A stretch of DNA of 64,000 nt from Nostoc sp. FACHB-280 (GCF_014697615.1 NZ_JACJSD010000015.1:1-64000), one strand, 5' to 3'; shown: positions 9,731-18,419, numbered from the stretch's first letter. Numbers and translations: made by a program. Notes: generated by a model not told the origin, from the sequence alone.

Positions 9731-9747
9731 CCGATAGATTTACCGTA
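9731..9747 (-). promoter_or_regulatory. candidate sulfur-response element upstream of tauD-like gene
   Basis: On the minus strand it reads TACGGTAAATCTATCGG. The leading TACGGTAAATC is the same as at 20716-20733 and 35360-35377. It lies 125 bases upstream of the dioxygenase start. The rest of the 630-base gap 9607-10236 holds a dispersed repeat (9977-10008), a terminator for the incoming gene (10156-10186) and no supportable ORF. Confidence 0.5.
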
Positions 9748-9976
9748 GTATGCAGTTAGTATTTAGCAATTTTTTGTTCTTTTGGCTTGACATAACATTT
9801 TTTAGGCTACAGATGTACAAATTTATCTGCGTTAATCTGCGTCCATCTGCGGTTAATTATTCCTGTCTAGTACTCAATAGAGTAAGTACGTACGTAAGAT
9901 ATGTTAGCAACAGCGTCATACCATTTCTTTTTAGGACTTACGCAAGAACTCTCTCAAAATCTTCTAACTTCTTGTC

Positions 9977-10008
9977 CTACCCTGCGGGAAGCCGCTATCG
10001 CGTCTATG
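9977..10008 (+). repeat. dispersed repeat, copy 1
   Basis: 32 bases beginning CTACCCTGCGGGAAGCCGCT and ending CGCGTCTATG. The reverse complement occurs at 21822-21853 with a single mismatch (31 of 32 bases). Both copies are intergenic. Confidence 0.8.
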
Positions 10009-10155
10009 AATAATATGAAAATATCCTAGGTATTTTTGCAAAAATAATTTTATATAGAAAAGTTGTAATTTGTGATTATGAGCTGGGAATTTGAATTCTA
10101 AGTGGGAATGGCTTCAAACTTCAGCATCAAAATTGCTGACTTGAGAAAAAGGTGT

Positions 10156-10186
10156 AGGGGGAGATGAAAATATAACCCCTCCCCCT
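10156..10186 (-). terminator. rho-independent terminator after the second dioxygenase gene
   Basis: An 8-bp GC-rich stem (AGGGGGAG at 10156-10163, CTCCCCCT at 10179-10186) with a 15-base loop. On the minus strand it is followed by a TTTTT run, and it lies 50-80 bases past the stop codon at 10237. Confidence 0.65.
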
Positions 10187-10236
10187 GCTTCAAGAACTTA
10201 CCAAACATTCAAAGTTTGCTTGGTAGACTAATAGTC

Positions 10237-11205
10237 TTAATTGAGTGCTGGTTCTGCTAACGCCTTCTCAGATTTTTGCTTCAGAACAGTTGGTAAATCA
10301 CTGGTTAACGGCTCACCTTCAACTATTTGCGATTTAAAGCCATCAGGCCCGACTGGAATATCACCTGTAATAGTGGTGCGATAGAGTACGCGCTCCACTT
10401 CTACATGATCTAAATCTTGGGGTGCTAAATGTGAGGTGGCGCGGTTATCCCAGAAGGCAATATCACCATTGTTCCACCGGAAGCGAGTGGTATAAGCAGG
10501 TTTGGTGATTTGGTTGAAGAACAACTCAAGCAATAATTCACTTTCTTGTGGTGAGACATCGAGAATATGTGAAGTAAAGCCAGGGTTCACAAACAATGCT
10601 TTTTCACCAGTCTCAGGATGAACGCGCACTACTGGGTGAATTGAAACTTGGGGATTAGCGGCAATACGCTGGGCATATTTGCTGTTGCTGGGTATTCGCA
10701 AACGTGCATTAAACCGATGTTCGGCTTTTAATCCATCAGCTAACTTCCGTATAGGTTCTGATAGACCTTCGTAAGCTGCGACTAGATTAGTCCACTGTGT
10801 GTCACCACCAAAGCTAGGAACATTCACCGCCCGCAAAATTGAACCCGTAGGAGGATTTACAACCGCAGTCACATCGGTGTGCCAACGGCTTTCGTAGCTG
10901 GTACGGCGTAGACCATTGCGACGCTCAAAGCGGCTACGATCAATTGGTAAGATTTGGGAAAAGCCTTCTATTGGCTCGTCTTCGTGGGGGTGCGCGTAGG
11001 TCACTTCACCAAAACGAGCCGTGAAGGCAATCTGGGCTGCATGATCTATGTTTTGATTGCGAAAGAATACGACTTTCCACTTCAATAATGCTTTGCGAAT
11101 TTCGGCAATTACCTCATCTTGCAAAGGACGTGAAAGATCAACGCCGTTAATTTCAGCACCAGTGAACCCAGAAGTAGGTTTAACTTCAATATGTTTGTAA
11201 CCCAT
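10237..11205 (-). CDS. TauD/TfdA-family Fe(II)/2-oxoglutarate dioxygenase, second copy
   Basis: 322 residues, clearly paralogous to the dioxygenase at 8644-9606: both begin MGYKHIEVK and share long identical blocks. Metal ligands are His109, Asp111 (WHTDVT) and His259 (NRATSHL); the cosubstrate arginine lies in LYRTTITGD. The divergence is concentrated at about residues 76-105 and 165-175, loops that in this family shape the substrate pocket, so the two copies may take different sulfonates. It is last in a three-gene minus-strand run with a CmcJ-type hydroxylase and a flavin monooxygenase, and a terminator follows it. Confidence 0.87.
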   Translation of the reverse strand: MGYKHIEVKPTSGFTGAEINGVDLSRPLQDEVIAEIRKALLKWKVVFFRNQNIDHAAQIAFTARFGEVTYAHPHEDEPIEGFSQILPIDRSRFERRNGLRRTSYESRWHTDVTAVVNPPTGSILRAVNVPSFGGDTQWTNLVAAYEGLSEPIRKLADGLKAEHRFNARLRIPSNSKYAQRIAANPQVSIHPVVRVHPETGEKALFVNPGFTSHILDVSPQESELLLELFFNQITKPAYTTRFRWNNGDIAFWDNRATSHLAPQDLDHVEVERVLYRTTITGDIPVGPDGFKSQIVEGEPLTSDLPTVLKQKSEKALAEPALN

Positions 11206-11269
11206 GTTTATTCTCCAATGTTTGTATAACAGAAGGTAGAAAACAACCCTGATGAAATCTGCTGCACCA

Positions 11270-12163
11270 CTAATCGGGATAGAAAACGAATGTCCGTAAC
11301 TCTATACTTTCTCTGGGTGGTGCATCTGAAGGACTGGTAGGATCTTCAAAAGCTGTATGAGCCGCAAATCTGGCGCGTCCGTCTTCCGCAGAATCGAAAC
11401 ATTTGATAAACAGTAGTTCGTCTCTTTGCATTTGCGGAAAGTAGAACCATTGGTGTTCTTGGTTATAGGTCACTGCGTAGGTTTCACCAATGCGATGTCT
11501 AGCGACAAGCCGCAAAGCGTCTACGCGGTATACTAAATCTCCGGCTACAAGGTCGCTTTGTGCAATACTTTGAGCATCACACACTGCCAACGGTGACTCT
11601 TGAATTGTTTGAGCAATCCCCCGCCAAACATTGATAATGGCAAACCTTTTTTGTAATAAACTACCAATGTCTTGTATACCTCTTGCGCCCAATTCTTTAT
11701 AAGCCCTGGTATAACCAGATTTGGCAGTGAAATCGTTGTGTACGCGCTTGGCAGGCTCTTTAATATTGTTTTCACCGGGCTTTGATTGTGCCGCATTCCG
11801 CAAAGTGTGATCAAAAATCACCACTTGAGTTGCACCCGTCAGTTCTTTGAGTATTTGCTCGGCTTCTGGGTAATAGACTTGACGGATTTCGTCTTCATCA
11901 TAAAAGTCGCGGACGCTGGTATTGTAGGCATTAAAGGCAAAACCTTGCTGATCTAAAGAGATGTTTTCCGCGATGGCACGAGCATTATAAATAGGTAGTT
12001 GATAAGTCTGGAAAGTGCCGTTGGTGCGGGGAACCCCTGGAGGTGGTTCATAAGTATAGTTGACAGGCTTTTCTGCCATTGGGATGAGATAGCTGAGATT
12101 AGCTTCTACCGATGGCAAACCATAAGCAAGCGGTTTATCTAGAACTTGATGATTGAAGCTCAT
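11270..12163 (-). CDS. CmcJ/NvfI-family oxygenase
   Basis: 297 residues. The sequence shows the features of the CmcJ/NvfI (7-alpha-cephem-methoxylase P8-like) family: an N-terminal Y-x-P/L-x-I-x-N-A-R segment, VVIFDHTLR, the HxD pair His142/Asp144 in VHNDFT, the NVWRG block and a late His269 (AAHTAFEDP). These proteins are related to Fe(II)/2-oxoglutarate enzymes, and the three residues are arranged like such a metal triad. It sits between a flavin monooxygenase gene (39 bases upstream) and a TauD-type dioxygenase (64 bases downstream), so a role in the same oxidative route is likely. Its substrate is unknown. Confidence 0.75.
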   Translation of the reverse strand: MSFNHQVLDKPLAYGLPSVEANLSYLIPMAEKPVNYTYEPPPGVPRTNGTFQTYQLPIYNARAIAENISLDQQGFAFNAYNTSVRDFYDEDEIRQVYYPEAEQILKELTGATQVVIFDHTLRNAAQSKPGENNIKEPAKRVHNDFTAKSGYTRAYKELGARGIQDIGSLLQKRFAIINVWRGIAQTIQESPLAVCDAQSIAQSDLVAGDLVYRVDALRLVARHRIGETYAVTYNQEHQWFYFPQMQRDELLFIKCFDSAEDGRARFAAHTAFEDPTSPSDAPPRESIELRTFVFYPD

Positions 12164-12202
12164 AGGTTATACCTATTGGAAAATGATCAAAACTACGCAG
12201 AT

Positions 12203-13645
12203 TTAGCCGACTCCTGCTTTGGCTGGCTGTTGCCACACGGCATTGGCATACAGTGATGGCTCAAAGTCTGGTGCAACATTGTCACTGGTAATTCGGGCTT
12301 CGTGTAGTGACCAGTCAGCAAAGAATAAATCGTGGCTAATGCGTGAGACTATTGCTGGCACATCCCGCCGGATGCTGGGGACATCGCCGATGGGTAGACC
12401 AAAACTGACGAAGCCAGCCGGATTAAACACATGAATATCTTTGAGGTAAGAAGCCGTACCAGGGACTTTTTCTAGATATTCATGAGCAGAACCAAGGTAA
12501 GGATAGGTGCTAAGTTGCTCGTTGCGCTGGTCGGCTGGCGGTTCGTAGCGATCGCGCCACAGGACAATATGATGAGCAAAATCAGCTAGTTCTGTCCGTC
12601 TGGTGGGATCGACAAAGTAGCCAGTCCCTGCGATCGCAAAATCGAACTCAAACACATCATCATTCACTTGCGCCACGATGCGATCGCCTTGAGCCTGAGC
12701 TTCTTGCCACGGTGCAGATAAATGCAGATGGAAATTAGCAAAGGCTGTGACTCGCTCAATCGCATCCGGTGGTGGTGTTGAGCCAACTTGATTAAACCGC
12801 CAAGCTTGAAACCACCGCGCTGCATCAGGTAATTGCCAATAGTTACTGTAAGCTCCAGGATAACCCCGCACACGAATCACAGGCAAAGAAGCGATTTGCG
12901 ATCGGCGTGCAAATAAATGTACTTCCTTCGCACCTGATTCTAGTGCCACACCAGCCGCATCAAAAGCCGAAGCCGCCGCACCTAAAACAGCTACCTTTTT
13001 ACCACGCAACGCCTCAAAGTCAATTGCTTCTGAGGTATGTGCATACAAATTGCGCGGCAGAGATGTTAATGCAGAGGGGATGTTTGCCCCACCAGTACCA
13101 GCGACACCATTAGCAAAGATAATCTTTCGTGTGGTTTCTATTTGGGTGACACCATTCACTTCCAGATGTAGGCGAAAGAAACCTGCGGCTGGTTCAACTC
13201 GCACCAACTTTGTCTGATACCGAACTGGAATGTCTAAGAAATGCCGATACCAACTAAGATACTCCGCCCATAATACTCTGGGTATGCGGTCAATTGCGGC
13301 GTATGCTTCAGTTCCGTGTCGCGCCTCGTACCAAGCCTGAAACGACAGTTCGGGAATTCCCAGTTCTGGCCCTGGGAGATTTTTCGGTGTGCGTAGCTTT
13401 TTCATCCGCGCTCGCGTCAGCCATACACCTGCTTTAGCTTCGTTTTCAGCTGCATCAATAATTGTCACGCGGCCAATACCTGCACGCCGCAGCGCAAATG
13501 CAAAAGTACTACCACTGCCACTACCACCCACTATGGTGACGTTGTGGTCAATCTCTGGATGATCAGGTATCCAGTTTTCGGGATCGGGGCCGATGAGGCG
13601 CAACGCTTCGCGTGCGGCAAAATCAGCGTCAGTCGTTGTTGTCAT
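12203..13645 (-). CDS. FAD/NAD(P)-dependent oxidoreductase (flavin monooxygenase-like)
   Basis: 480 residues with two Rossmann folds: an N-terminal FAD-binding GGSGSGS (from residue 40) and a second dinucleotide-binding GAAASAF (from residue 222). Between them lies the ATG-like ANGVAG motif, and a C-terminal GTGYFVD motif is present. This layout is that of class B flavin monooxygenases and related lysine/ornithine N-hydroxylase-type enzymes. It is first in the run with the CmcJ-type hydroxylase and the second TauD-like dioxygenase. Oxygenation of an organosulfur compound is an inference from context only. Confidence 0.75.
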   Translation of the reverse strand: MTTTTDADFAAREALRLIGPDPENWIPDHPEIDHNVTIVGGSGSGSTFAFALRRAGIGRVTIIDAAENEAKAGVWLTRARMKKLRTPKNLPGPELGIPELSFQAWYEARHGTEAYAAIDRIPRVLWAEYLSWYRHFLDIPVRYQTKLVRVEPAAGFFRLHLEVNGVTQIETTRKIIFANGVAGTGGANIPSALTSLPRNLYAHTSEAIDFEALRGKKVAVLGAAASAFDAAGVALESGAKEVHLFARRSQIASLPVIRVRGYPGAYSNYWQLPDAARWFQAWRFNQVGSTPPPDAIERVTAFANFHLHLSAPWQEAQAQGDRIVAQVNDDVFEFDFAIAGTGYFVDPTRRTELADFAHHIVLWRDRYEPPADQRNEQLSTYPYLGSAHEYLEKVPGTASYLKDIHVFNPAGFVSFGLPIGDVPSIRRDVPAIVSRISHDLFFADWSLHEARITSDNVAPDFEPSLYANAVWQQPAKAGVG

Positions 13646-13965
13646 ATCGGTCTTTCAGGATGAAACGAGGTTTAAGCGAGATTCGTACTGGAAGAAAAAT
13701 AATCGTTTGTCTGATGCCAAGATATGGATCAATTACCTAATGTTTTCTTACAACCAAAGTTTAGTTGCAGACATTTACTAATTACTACGCCAAGAGTGAG
13801 ATAAGTCCCAAGGATTTCGTGTTGTGAGTGATTGACCACAAATTTTTGTAGTAATTTACTCAGCAGATACAGCTTACATCTGTTGATACCAAAAATATGT
13901 ACTGACGATCACAATCTTTGTGACCCTAATAATTAGTTTATCTAATATTAAGTTTTGCAAACAGC
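13646..13965. other. intergenic region upstream of the flavin monooxygenase operon
   Basis: 320 bases with no supportable gene. At 13884-13901 the minus strand reads TACATATTTTTGGTATCA, a weak (11 of 18) match to the element at 25714-25731, so it may hold a degenerate version of the shared site. Confidence 0.3.
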
Positions 13966-14187
13966 TTATGGTTCATGAAACCAGGTAAAAGAAAGGCTTT
14001 TTAGCTTACTAAAAAATCCCACTTTCTTTGTTTTTGGTGGAGGAAAACATTGAGCATCAGGAGATATTTGTGGTGGTAATTCCCAAATATCGTGGCTTTT
14101 ATATCCTTCCCGTTCTGCTAAAGGATAATGTTGATTAATTAATCCAAATTCCCCGTCTAATAATTCTCTTTCTATTTCGTGAAACAT
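13966..14187 (-). CDS. small hypothetical protein
   Basis: A 73-residue reading frame with an ATG and a weak GGTGA ribosome-binding sequence, lying between the acyl-CoA-dehydrogenase-like gene and the flavin monooxygenase operon. It is polar, with PLAEREGYKSHDIWELPP and a PPPKTKK stretch, and no signal peptide or membrane segment. I do not recognise it. It could be the remnant of a larger protein or a spurious ORF. Confidence 0.35.
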   Translation of the reverse strand: MFHEIERELLDGEFGLINQHYPLAEREGYKSHDIWELPPQISPDAQCFPPPKTKKVGFFSKLKSLSFTWFHEP

Positions 14188-14303
14188 ATTTTCACCATGA
14201 ATAAAATTTTGAGAATCTGTACTTTGCTAGATAAGATTCATATCCTATTTCTGCGTTCCTACTCCCTATCTACACAAGCAAATTCGGCAAGAAAACCACA
14301 TTT

Positions 14304-15491
14304 TTATACCTTTAATGCTGACTTACCCAAAGAAGAACAAATCACATCATTTTGTGGCGTATGAATCCGACTACATAGCACATCTCGATAATGTCTTTCC
14401 AGGGGATTTTTTTTAGATAAACCCGGATTTCCGATTAGTTGTAAACCAGTTTCTACCGCTTTAATTGCATTACTGGTGACTAAATATTTAACTGTTTGTG
14501 CTTGTAAATTTACCTTCGCGTCTAGTTCACCTTTATCAATATCTGCTGCGAGACTATAAATTAATCGCTGGTTAGCATAAAGTAAGGCTTCAATTTCACC
14601 AACAGCTACTTGAAAGCGGGGTAAAGTTGCGAGAGTTGCGCCTAAATTGGTGGGCGATCGCTCATTCAAATATTCCACTAACCAATCTCTGGCGGCTGTT
14701 GCTACACCTTGATACAAAGCACTCAACAATAAACTGCCAGCAGCCAACATCAAAGGATCGGGTTGTGACCAAGCTTTTAAAGGACGCACATCTAAGGCAT
14801 ATTCTGAAGGAATGCAGACATCTTCTAAAATCAAATCGTGACTGCCTGTTGCCCGCATACCCAAGTGATCCCAAGTTTCCACAATCTTGATCCCTGGAAG
14901 ATTTCGTGGAACCAAAAAACTCCCTATTTGCGATTCCTCATCTTCTGTTCGCGCCCACACTACAAAGTAACGCAAAATCGGACTGCCTGTAGTGTATTGT
15001 TTATGACCAGTGATTAACCAACCATCAGATGTCCGTTTAGCAATGGTGGCTGGTAATCCGCCTCTGGCTGGTGTGCCTAATTCCGGTTCCACACGGGCAG
15101 CATTGAGTAAAGCAATACCTTGCACAGACTCTCGACACAATCTTTCATAAACAACCGGATGCCAACGTCGATGTCGGGCGGCGTTAGCGTGTTGTAAGTA
15201 GTGCATTGTTAGCACCAAAGCAGTAGAAGCATCTCCACTGGCGATTTTTTCAATTACCCGACAGGCTGTAGTGTATCCCACCGCTAACCCGCCAAACTCT
15301 ACAGGTATAGTCAGACTTAATAATCTAGCTTTGTGCAGTGCATCAAAGTTTTCAAAGGGAAAAGAACTATCACTGTCATGGATAGCGGCGCGGGTAGCAA
15401 AATCAGCAGCCAGAGAATCCACAAGTTCAAATAGATTGGGTAATAATTTTGCTGTTGTGGTAGCTGCTTCTAAAACAGGTGGTTTGGACAT
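14304..15491 (-). CDS. acyl-CoA dehydrogenase-fold flavin enzyme (SfnB/DszC-like)
   Basis: 395 residues with the three-domain acyl-CoA dehydrogenase fold. The N-terminal helical domain has IPVEFGGL, the middle beta domain has ITGHKQYTTGSP and WDHLGMRATGSHD, and the C-terminal domain has VETGLQLIGNPG. In sulfur clusters this fold is used by reduced-flavin monooxygenases such as SfnB and DszC, which oxygenate sulfones or thiophenes rather than dehydrogenate acyl-CoA. The context of SsuA-like, SsuD-like and dioxygenase genes supports that reading. A second member of the family is at 24143-25381, which fits sub-functionalisation. True fatty-acid dehydrogenase activity is unlikely. Confidence 0.75.
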   Translation of the reverse strand: MSKPPVLEAATTTAKLLPNLFELVDSLAADFATRAAIHDSDSSFPFENFDALHKARLLSLTIPVEFGGLAVGYTTACRVIEKIASGDASTALVLTMHYLQHANAARHRRWHPVVYERLCRESVQGIALLNAARVEPELGTPARGGLPATIAKRTSDGWLITGHKQYTTGSPILRYFVVWARTEDEESQIGSFLVPRNLPGIKIVETWDHLGMRATGSHDLILEDVCIPSEYALDVRPLKAWSQPDPLMLAAGSLLLSALYQGVATAARDWLVEYLNERSPTNLGATLATLPRFQVAVGEIEALLYANQRLIYSLAADIDKGELDAKVNLQAQTVKYLVTSNAIKAVETGLQLIGNPGLSKKNPLERHYRDVLCSRIHTPQNDVICSSLGKSALKV

Positions 15492-15526
15492 TTAGCTAAT
15501 CCTGAATTGGGGGTGTAAGGGGGTTA

Positions 15527-15598
15527 GGGTGTAGGGGTGTTAGGGTTCCAGGGTGCAATTTTTCCCCTATACCCCTATACGCCTACACCCCTACACCC
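15527..15598. repeat. inverted octamer-type repeat between two sulfur genes
   Basis: GGGTGTAGGGGTGT at 15527-15540 is perfectly complementary to ACACCCCTACACCC at 15585-15598, with a 44-base spacer of similar composition. Runs of the same CCCTACAC octamer occur near 22600, 23870, 24105-24140 and 63460-63510. It ends at the next gene's stop codon and could form an intercistronic hairpin. Confidence 0.65.
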
Positions 15599-16639
15599 TT
15601 AGTTTGATTTGCATTTATTGATATCTTCGTTAAAACTGTTATCCCACAGTTGTTTGACCTCAACCTTGGCAGGAATTACACCTGCTTGAAAGAAGGTATC
15701 TGCAACTTTTTGTTGAGAAGCTATGGCTTCGTCAGAAATAGGTAGGATTTCTTGACGGCGTTGTTTTTGACCTTGTTGGGCATCTTGATAAACTATGCCT
15801 TCATCAACATTAATGGCGGTTGAATATGTCTTTGACCATTCCTTGAGGTTAGATTCCCGCCAGTTTTGGGATTTTTGTAAGCGACATAAGAAATCTGCGA
15901 TCGCTCCTTTTTTTTGTGGATCTGCGATCGCATTTGGTGAAGCAATAATCACAAAATTACCGCTTAAAATATCTTTTGCCGATTCCAACACCCGCGCCCC
16001 TTCTTTTTGGGCTTGGGGAATAGAGTAACCATAAGTCGCCCAAGCATCTAGTTCGCCTTTGCGAAAAGCCGAAAGTCCATCGGGTATAGATAAAGGAACT
16101 GCATTGATATCCTTCATTGTCAGCCCGACTTTTTCCAACATCTTAATTAAGAAGTAGTGGGCAGTTGTAGCTTTAACGTAACCGACTTTTTTACCTTTGA
16201 GATCAGCGATAGTTTTGGCGGTTGAGTTCTTCGGTACAAGTACAACTTGACCAGTCGTCGGCCCTTTGAGGGTAGCGATAATTTTGACCGATGCTTTCGA
16301 TTCAATCGCAAAAATCGGCGGAATTTCACTAGCCGAAGCCAAGTCAATTGCACCAGCATTGATGGCTTGTACCATCAAATTACCGCCAGTAAACTCAGTA
16401 AACTGCGTTTTGTAAGGAAAACTATCTTGTCCAGCTAACTTTAAACTCAAATCCCAGCCACCTTTATACTTAGCCACACGTAATTGAGTTGTATCCGGTG
16501 CTGCAACTTCATAAGGGGCGGGATTTGCTGCGATCGTTGTTGGACTGGTAGACTTAACCTCTGAGCAAGCCGTTGTTCCTAAAGCCAGAAAACAACCCAG
16601 AGAAAAAATAAAATTCTGCCGCAACCAATTAGTAGACAC
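15599..16639 (-). CDS. sulfonate-type ABC transporter substrate-binding lipoprotein (SsuA-like)
   Basis: About 346 residues from a GTG at 16639. This start was chosen because it leaves a proper lipoprotein signal: VSTNWLRQN, a hydrophobic segment and a lipobox ending at Cys25 (TTACSE). The open frame continues upstream to 16804, but that part is translated from a palindromic repeat and looks non-coding; no strong ribosome-binding site marks the GTG. The mature protein has the SsuA/NMT1 features GGWDLSLKLAG, INAGAIDLASASEIPPIFAIES and TIADLKGKKVGYVKATTAHY. It follows an aldolase-like gene on the same strand and precedes the SfnB-like gene. No cognate permease is in the window. Confidence 0.8.
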   Translation of the reverse strand: MSTNWLRQNFIFSLGCFLALGTTACSEVKSTSPTTIAANPAPYEVAAPDTTQLRVAKYKGGWDLSLKLAGQDSFPYKTQFTEFTGGNLMVQAINAGAIDLASASEIPPIFAIESKASVKIIATLKGPTTGQVVLVPKNSTAKTIADLKGKKVGYVKATTAHYFLIKMLEKVGLTMKDINAVPLSIPDGLSAFRKGELDAWATYGYSIPQAQKEGARVLESAKDILSGNFVIIASPNAIADPQKKGAIADFLCRLQKSQNWRESNLKEWSKTYSTAINVDEGIVYQDAQQGQKQRRQEILPISDEAIASQQKVADTFFQAGVIPAKVEVKQLWDNSFNEDINKCKSN

Positions 16640-16691
16640 GTTAGTTTTTAGGTATAAAAAGACAATAAAAATATTAAGATTTCCATTTTGT

Positions 16692-16776
16692 CTTGTGGGG
16701 TGGGCATACTTCGGCAAGCTCAGTACAAGTCTTGCCCGCCCAAAATTGAGGACAGGCAAGATGCCCATCCTACAAG
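16692..16776. repeat. MITE-like palindromic repeat
   Basis: An 85-bp element whose ends are inverted repeats matching at 14 of 16 bases (CTTGTGGGGTGGGCAT at the left, ATGCCCATCCTACAAG at the right). It sits between the aldolase-like gene and the following binding-protein gene and extends the latter's open frame artificially. Confidence 0.65.
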
Positions 16777-16804
16777 AAAATGTGGGATAGTTCTGATCCA
16801 CCAA

Positions 16805-17566
16805 CTACTCCAATAAATCCGGTTCTTCCCGCACAATCCGGTCATAGAGAGGCTGAAAACTGAACCAACCGCCCGTATGGGTTCCCACTTGACCATGAGT
16901 GAAAGTAGCAGTTTCATGATCAATCGGTAGGGGTTTGCCAGCCGCTTCTGCCAACAATTGGGCTTGAGTCGATCGCTCAAAAGAGATGTACCAAAAAGCA
17001 GCCTCGTCTACTGTCTGTCCCACGGTCAAAAAGCCATGATTTCTCAGGATGACAGCCTTTTTATCTCCCAAAGATTCAGCAATTCTTTTACCTTCGGAAG
17101 TATCTAAAACTACACCTTTGTAGTCATCAAATAGCGTATGGTCTTGATAAAAAGCACAAGCATCTTGAGTTAAAGGGTCAAGCAAACGACCCAAACTTGA
17201 CCAAGCTTTGCCATGTAGGGAATGAGCGTGAGCGGCTGCAACTATATCAGGACGTGCTTCATGCACCTGGGAATGAATCGCAAAGGCGGCGCGATTTACA
17301 GGCGCATTACCTTTGACCACTTCCCCTTCTCTATCAACTAACAACAAGTCAGACACACGGATATGACCAAAGTATTTACCCAAGGGATTCACCCAAAAAT
17401 GGTCGGTAAATTCAGGGTCACGGGCGGTAATGTGTCCGGCTATTCCTTCGCTAAAGCCAAAACGACCAAACAGGCGGAATGCTGCTGCTAGGCGTTGTTT
17501 GCGATAAAGACGTTCTTCTTCCACCCGTTCAAATACTGGTGGTTCTGGTCTAGTGAAATTTGGCAT
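16805..17566 (-). CDS. class II aldolase/adducin-family protein
   Basis: 253 residues from the ATG at 17566, chosen over an in-frame start at 17689 because a GGAAAA sequence precedes it and MPNFTRPEPP is a normal beginning. The class II aldolase fold is indicated by GRFGFSEGIAGHITARD, the zinc ligands of AAAHAHSLHG and the late histidine of ILRNHGFLTVG. Known activities include cleavage of phosphorylated sugars and decarboxylase or epimerase variants. In this neighbourhood it could process the carbon backbone left after desulfonation, which is inference. It lies 45 bases after the cysteine-dioxygenase-like gene. Confidence 0.8.
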   Translation of the reverse strand: MPNFTRPEPPVFERVEEERLYRKQRLAAAFRLFGRFGFSEGIAGHITARDPEFTDHFWVNPLGKYFGHIRVSDLLLVDREGEVVKGNAPVNRAAFAIHSQVHEARPDIVAAAHAHSLHGKAWSSLGRLLDPLTQDACAFYQDHTLFDDYKGVVLDTSEGKRIAESLGDKKAVILRNHGFLTVGQTVDEAAFWYISFERSTQAQLLAEAAGKPLPIDHETATFTHGQVGTHTGGWFSFQPLYDRIVREEPDLLE

Positions 17567-17610
17567 AATTTTTTCCAGTGCTAAACAATTAGGTGTGGGT
17601 TTTCCTTGTT

Positions 17611-18255
17611 TTATTTGAAAAGTACATTGGAATATCCAGAGCGAAAAGACCGCACACTCTGTTGTTGGGGATGATAATGATGTCGCCAAATGCTACCAGT
17701 ATCATTCCCCATAACATGAATTGAGATTGATGGAGCGAAGACGTTAGTAGCTTTGACAGAGTGAATATCGTTATCTGGAGGTAATAAATGATAAATATCC
17801 CCAGTTTTCACTTGATAAGTTCCTACCGTTTCCAAATAGGCGTATCCTTCTAATTCACCGTTATCTACGCGACGATATACTGTTTCTTCTTGTTTACCTT
17901 GATACAGTCCGACTAGTCCCCAAGATAAATGATCGTGGACAGGTGTAATTTCATCGGGAGGAATCACCAAACTAAAAATAGTTAAAGAGCGATCCTGGGA
18001 GCGATAAAGTAACCATTGTCCGATTCCCCCGCCTAAACCACTGTCAGGATTTGGCTGGGCAAAATTTGTTGGTAGCCAGTTCTCTTTTTTTAGCAGTGCT
18101 GCAAAGTACGGTTCTAGAGTATTGAGAGTTTCGGCGCGGTTATGAGTCGTGCTAGAGATAATGTCTTTAGCTGTTGCTACAAACTCACGCAAATCAGGGC
18201 TATCAACAAACCATTGGTCTGCTTGTAAAGGTTCAAGAACAGTTGTCTGAGGCAT
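17611..18255 (-). CDS. cysteine dioxygenase-like cupin
   Basis: 214 residues from the ATG at 18255; further upstream the open frame runs into a GGCAGGAGG repeat. The cupin metal site shows His107 and His109 in PVHDHLSWGLVG and a third His165 in NDIHSV, the pattern of the thiol dioxygenases (cysteine dioxygenase and 3-mercaptopropionate dioxygenase), which turn a thiol into a sulfinate with O2. It lies between an SsuD-like monooxygenase and a class II aldolase. A role in oxidising an organic thiol before C-S cleavage would fit, although family members are also found with broad or unknown substrates. Confidence 0.78.
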   Translation of the reverse strand: MPQTTVLEPLQADQWFVDSPDLREFVATAKDIISSTTHNRAETLNTLEPYFAALLKKENWLPTNFAQPNPDSGLGGGIGQWLLYRSQDRSLTIFSLVIPPDEITPVHDHLSWGLVGLYQGKQEETVYRRVDNGELEGYAYLETVGTYQVKTGDIYHLLPPDNDIHSVKATNVFAPSISIHVMGNDTGSIWRHHYHPQQQSVRSFRSGYSNVLFK

Positions 18256-18271
18256 AGATTTAGCTGATTTA

Positions 18272-18412
18272 ATGGAGGCAGGAGTTGAAAGGCAGGAGGC
18301 AGGAGGCCGATTAGAGGGGGACTTAAACCCAAATAGGCGAGTCAAAAAGGCTTTATTCTTAATTCAAAATTTTCCCTTCTGCCTCCTGCCCTCTGCCTTC
18401 TGCCTCGCCCGA
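18272..18412. repeat. GGCAGGAGG-type repeat pair
   Basis: The left part contains GGCAGGAGGCAGGAGG and the right part the complementary series CTGCCTCCTGCCCTCTGCC. This forms a degenerate inverted repeat filling the gap between the SsuD-like and cysteine-dioxygenase-like genes. The same sort of CCCTGCC run appears at about 25826-25858 and inside the coding region at 57981. Confidence 0.5.
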
Positions 18413-18419
18413 AGGACAT

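Noticed and set aside
9750-10013. 87-residue plus-strand ORF
   Set aside because: It spans the candidate operator and the dispersed repeat, has no ribosome-binding site, and its residues are those of translated repeats.
14304-15491. Fatty-acid acyl-CoA dehydrogenase role
   Set aside because: Its neighbours are all sulfonate or sulfone genes and no beta-oxidation partners are present; an SfnB/DszC-type role fits better.
15499-15600. Possible CRISPR or riboswitch between sulfur genes
   Set aside because: It is a CCCTACAC-type octamer palindrome, also found at other gaps; no spacer structure or conserved riboswitch core is seen.
16640-16804. N-terminal extension of the SsuA-like protein to 16804
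   Set aside because: The extra 55 residues are translated from the MITE-like repeat at 16692-16776 and would bury the lipoprotein signal.
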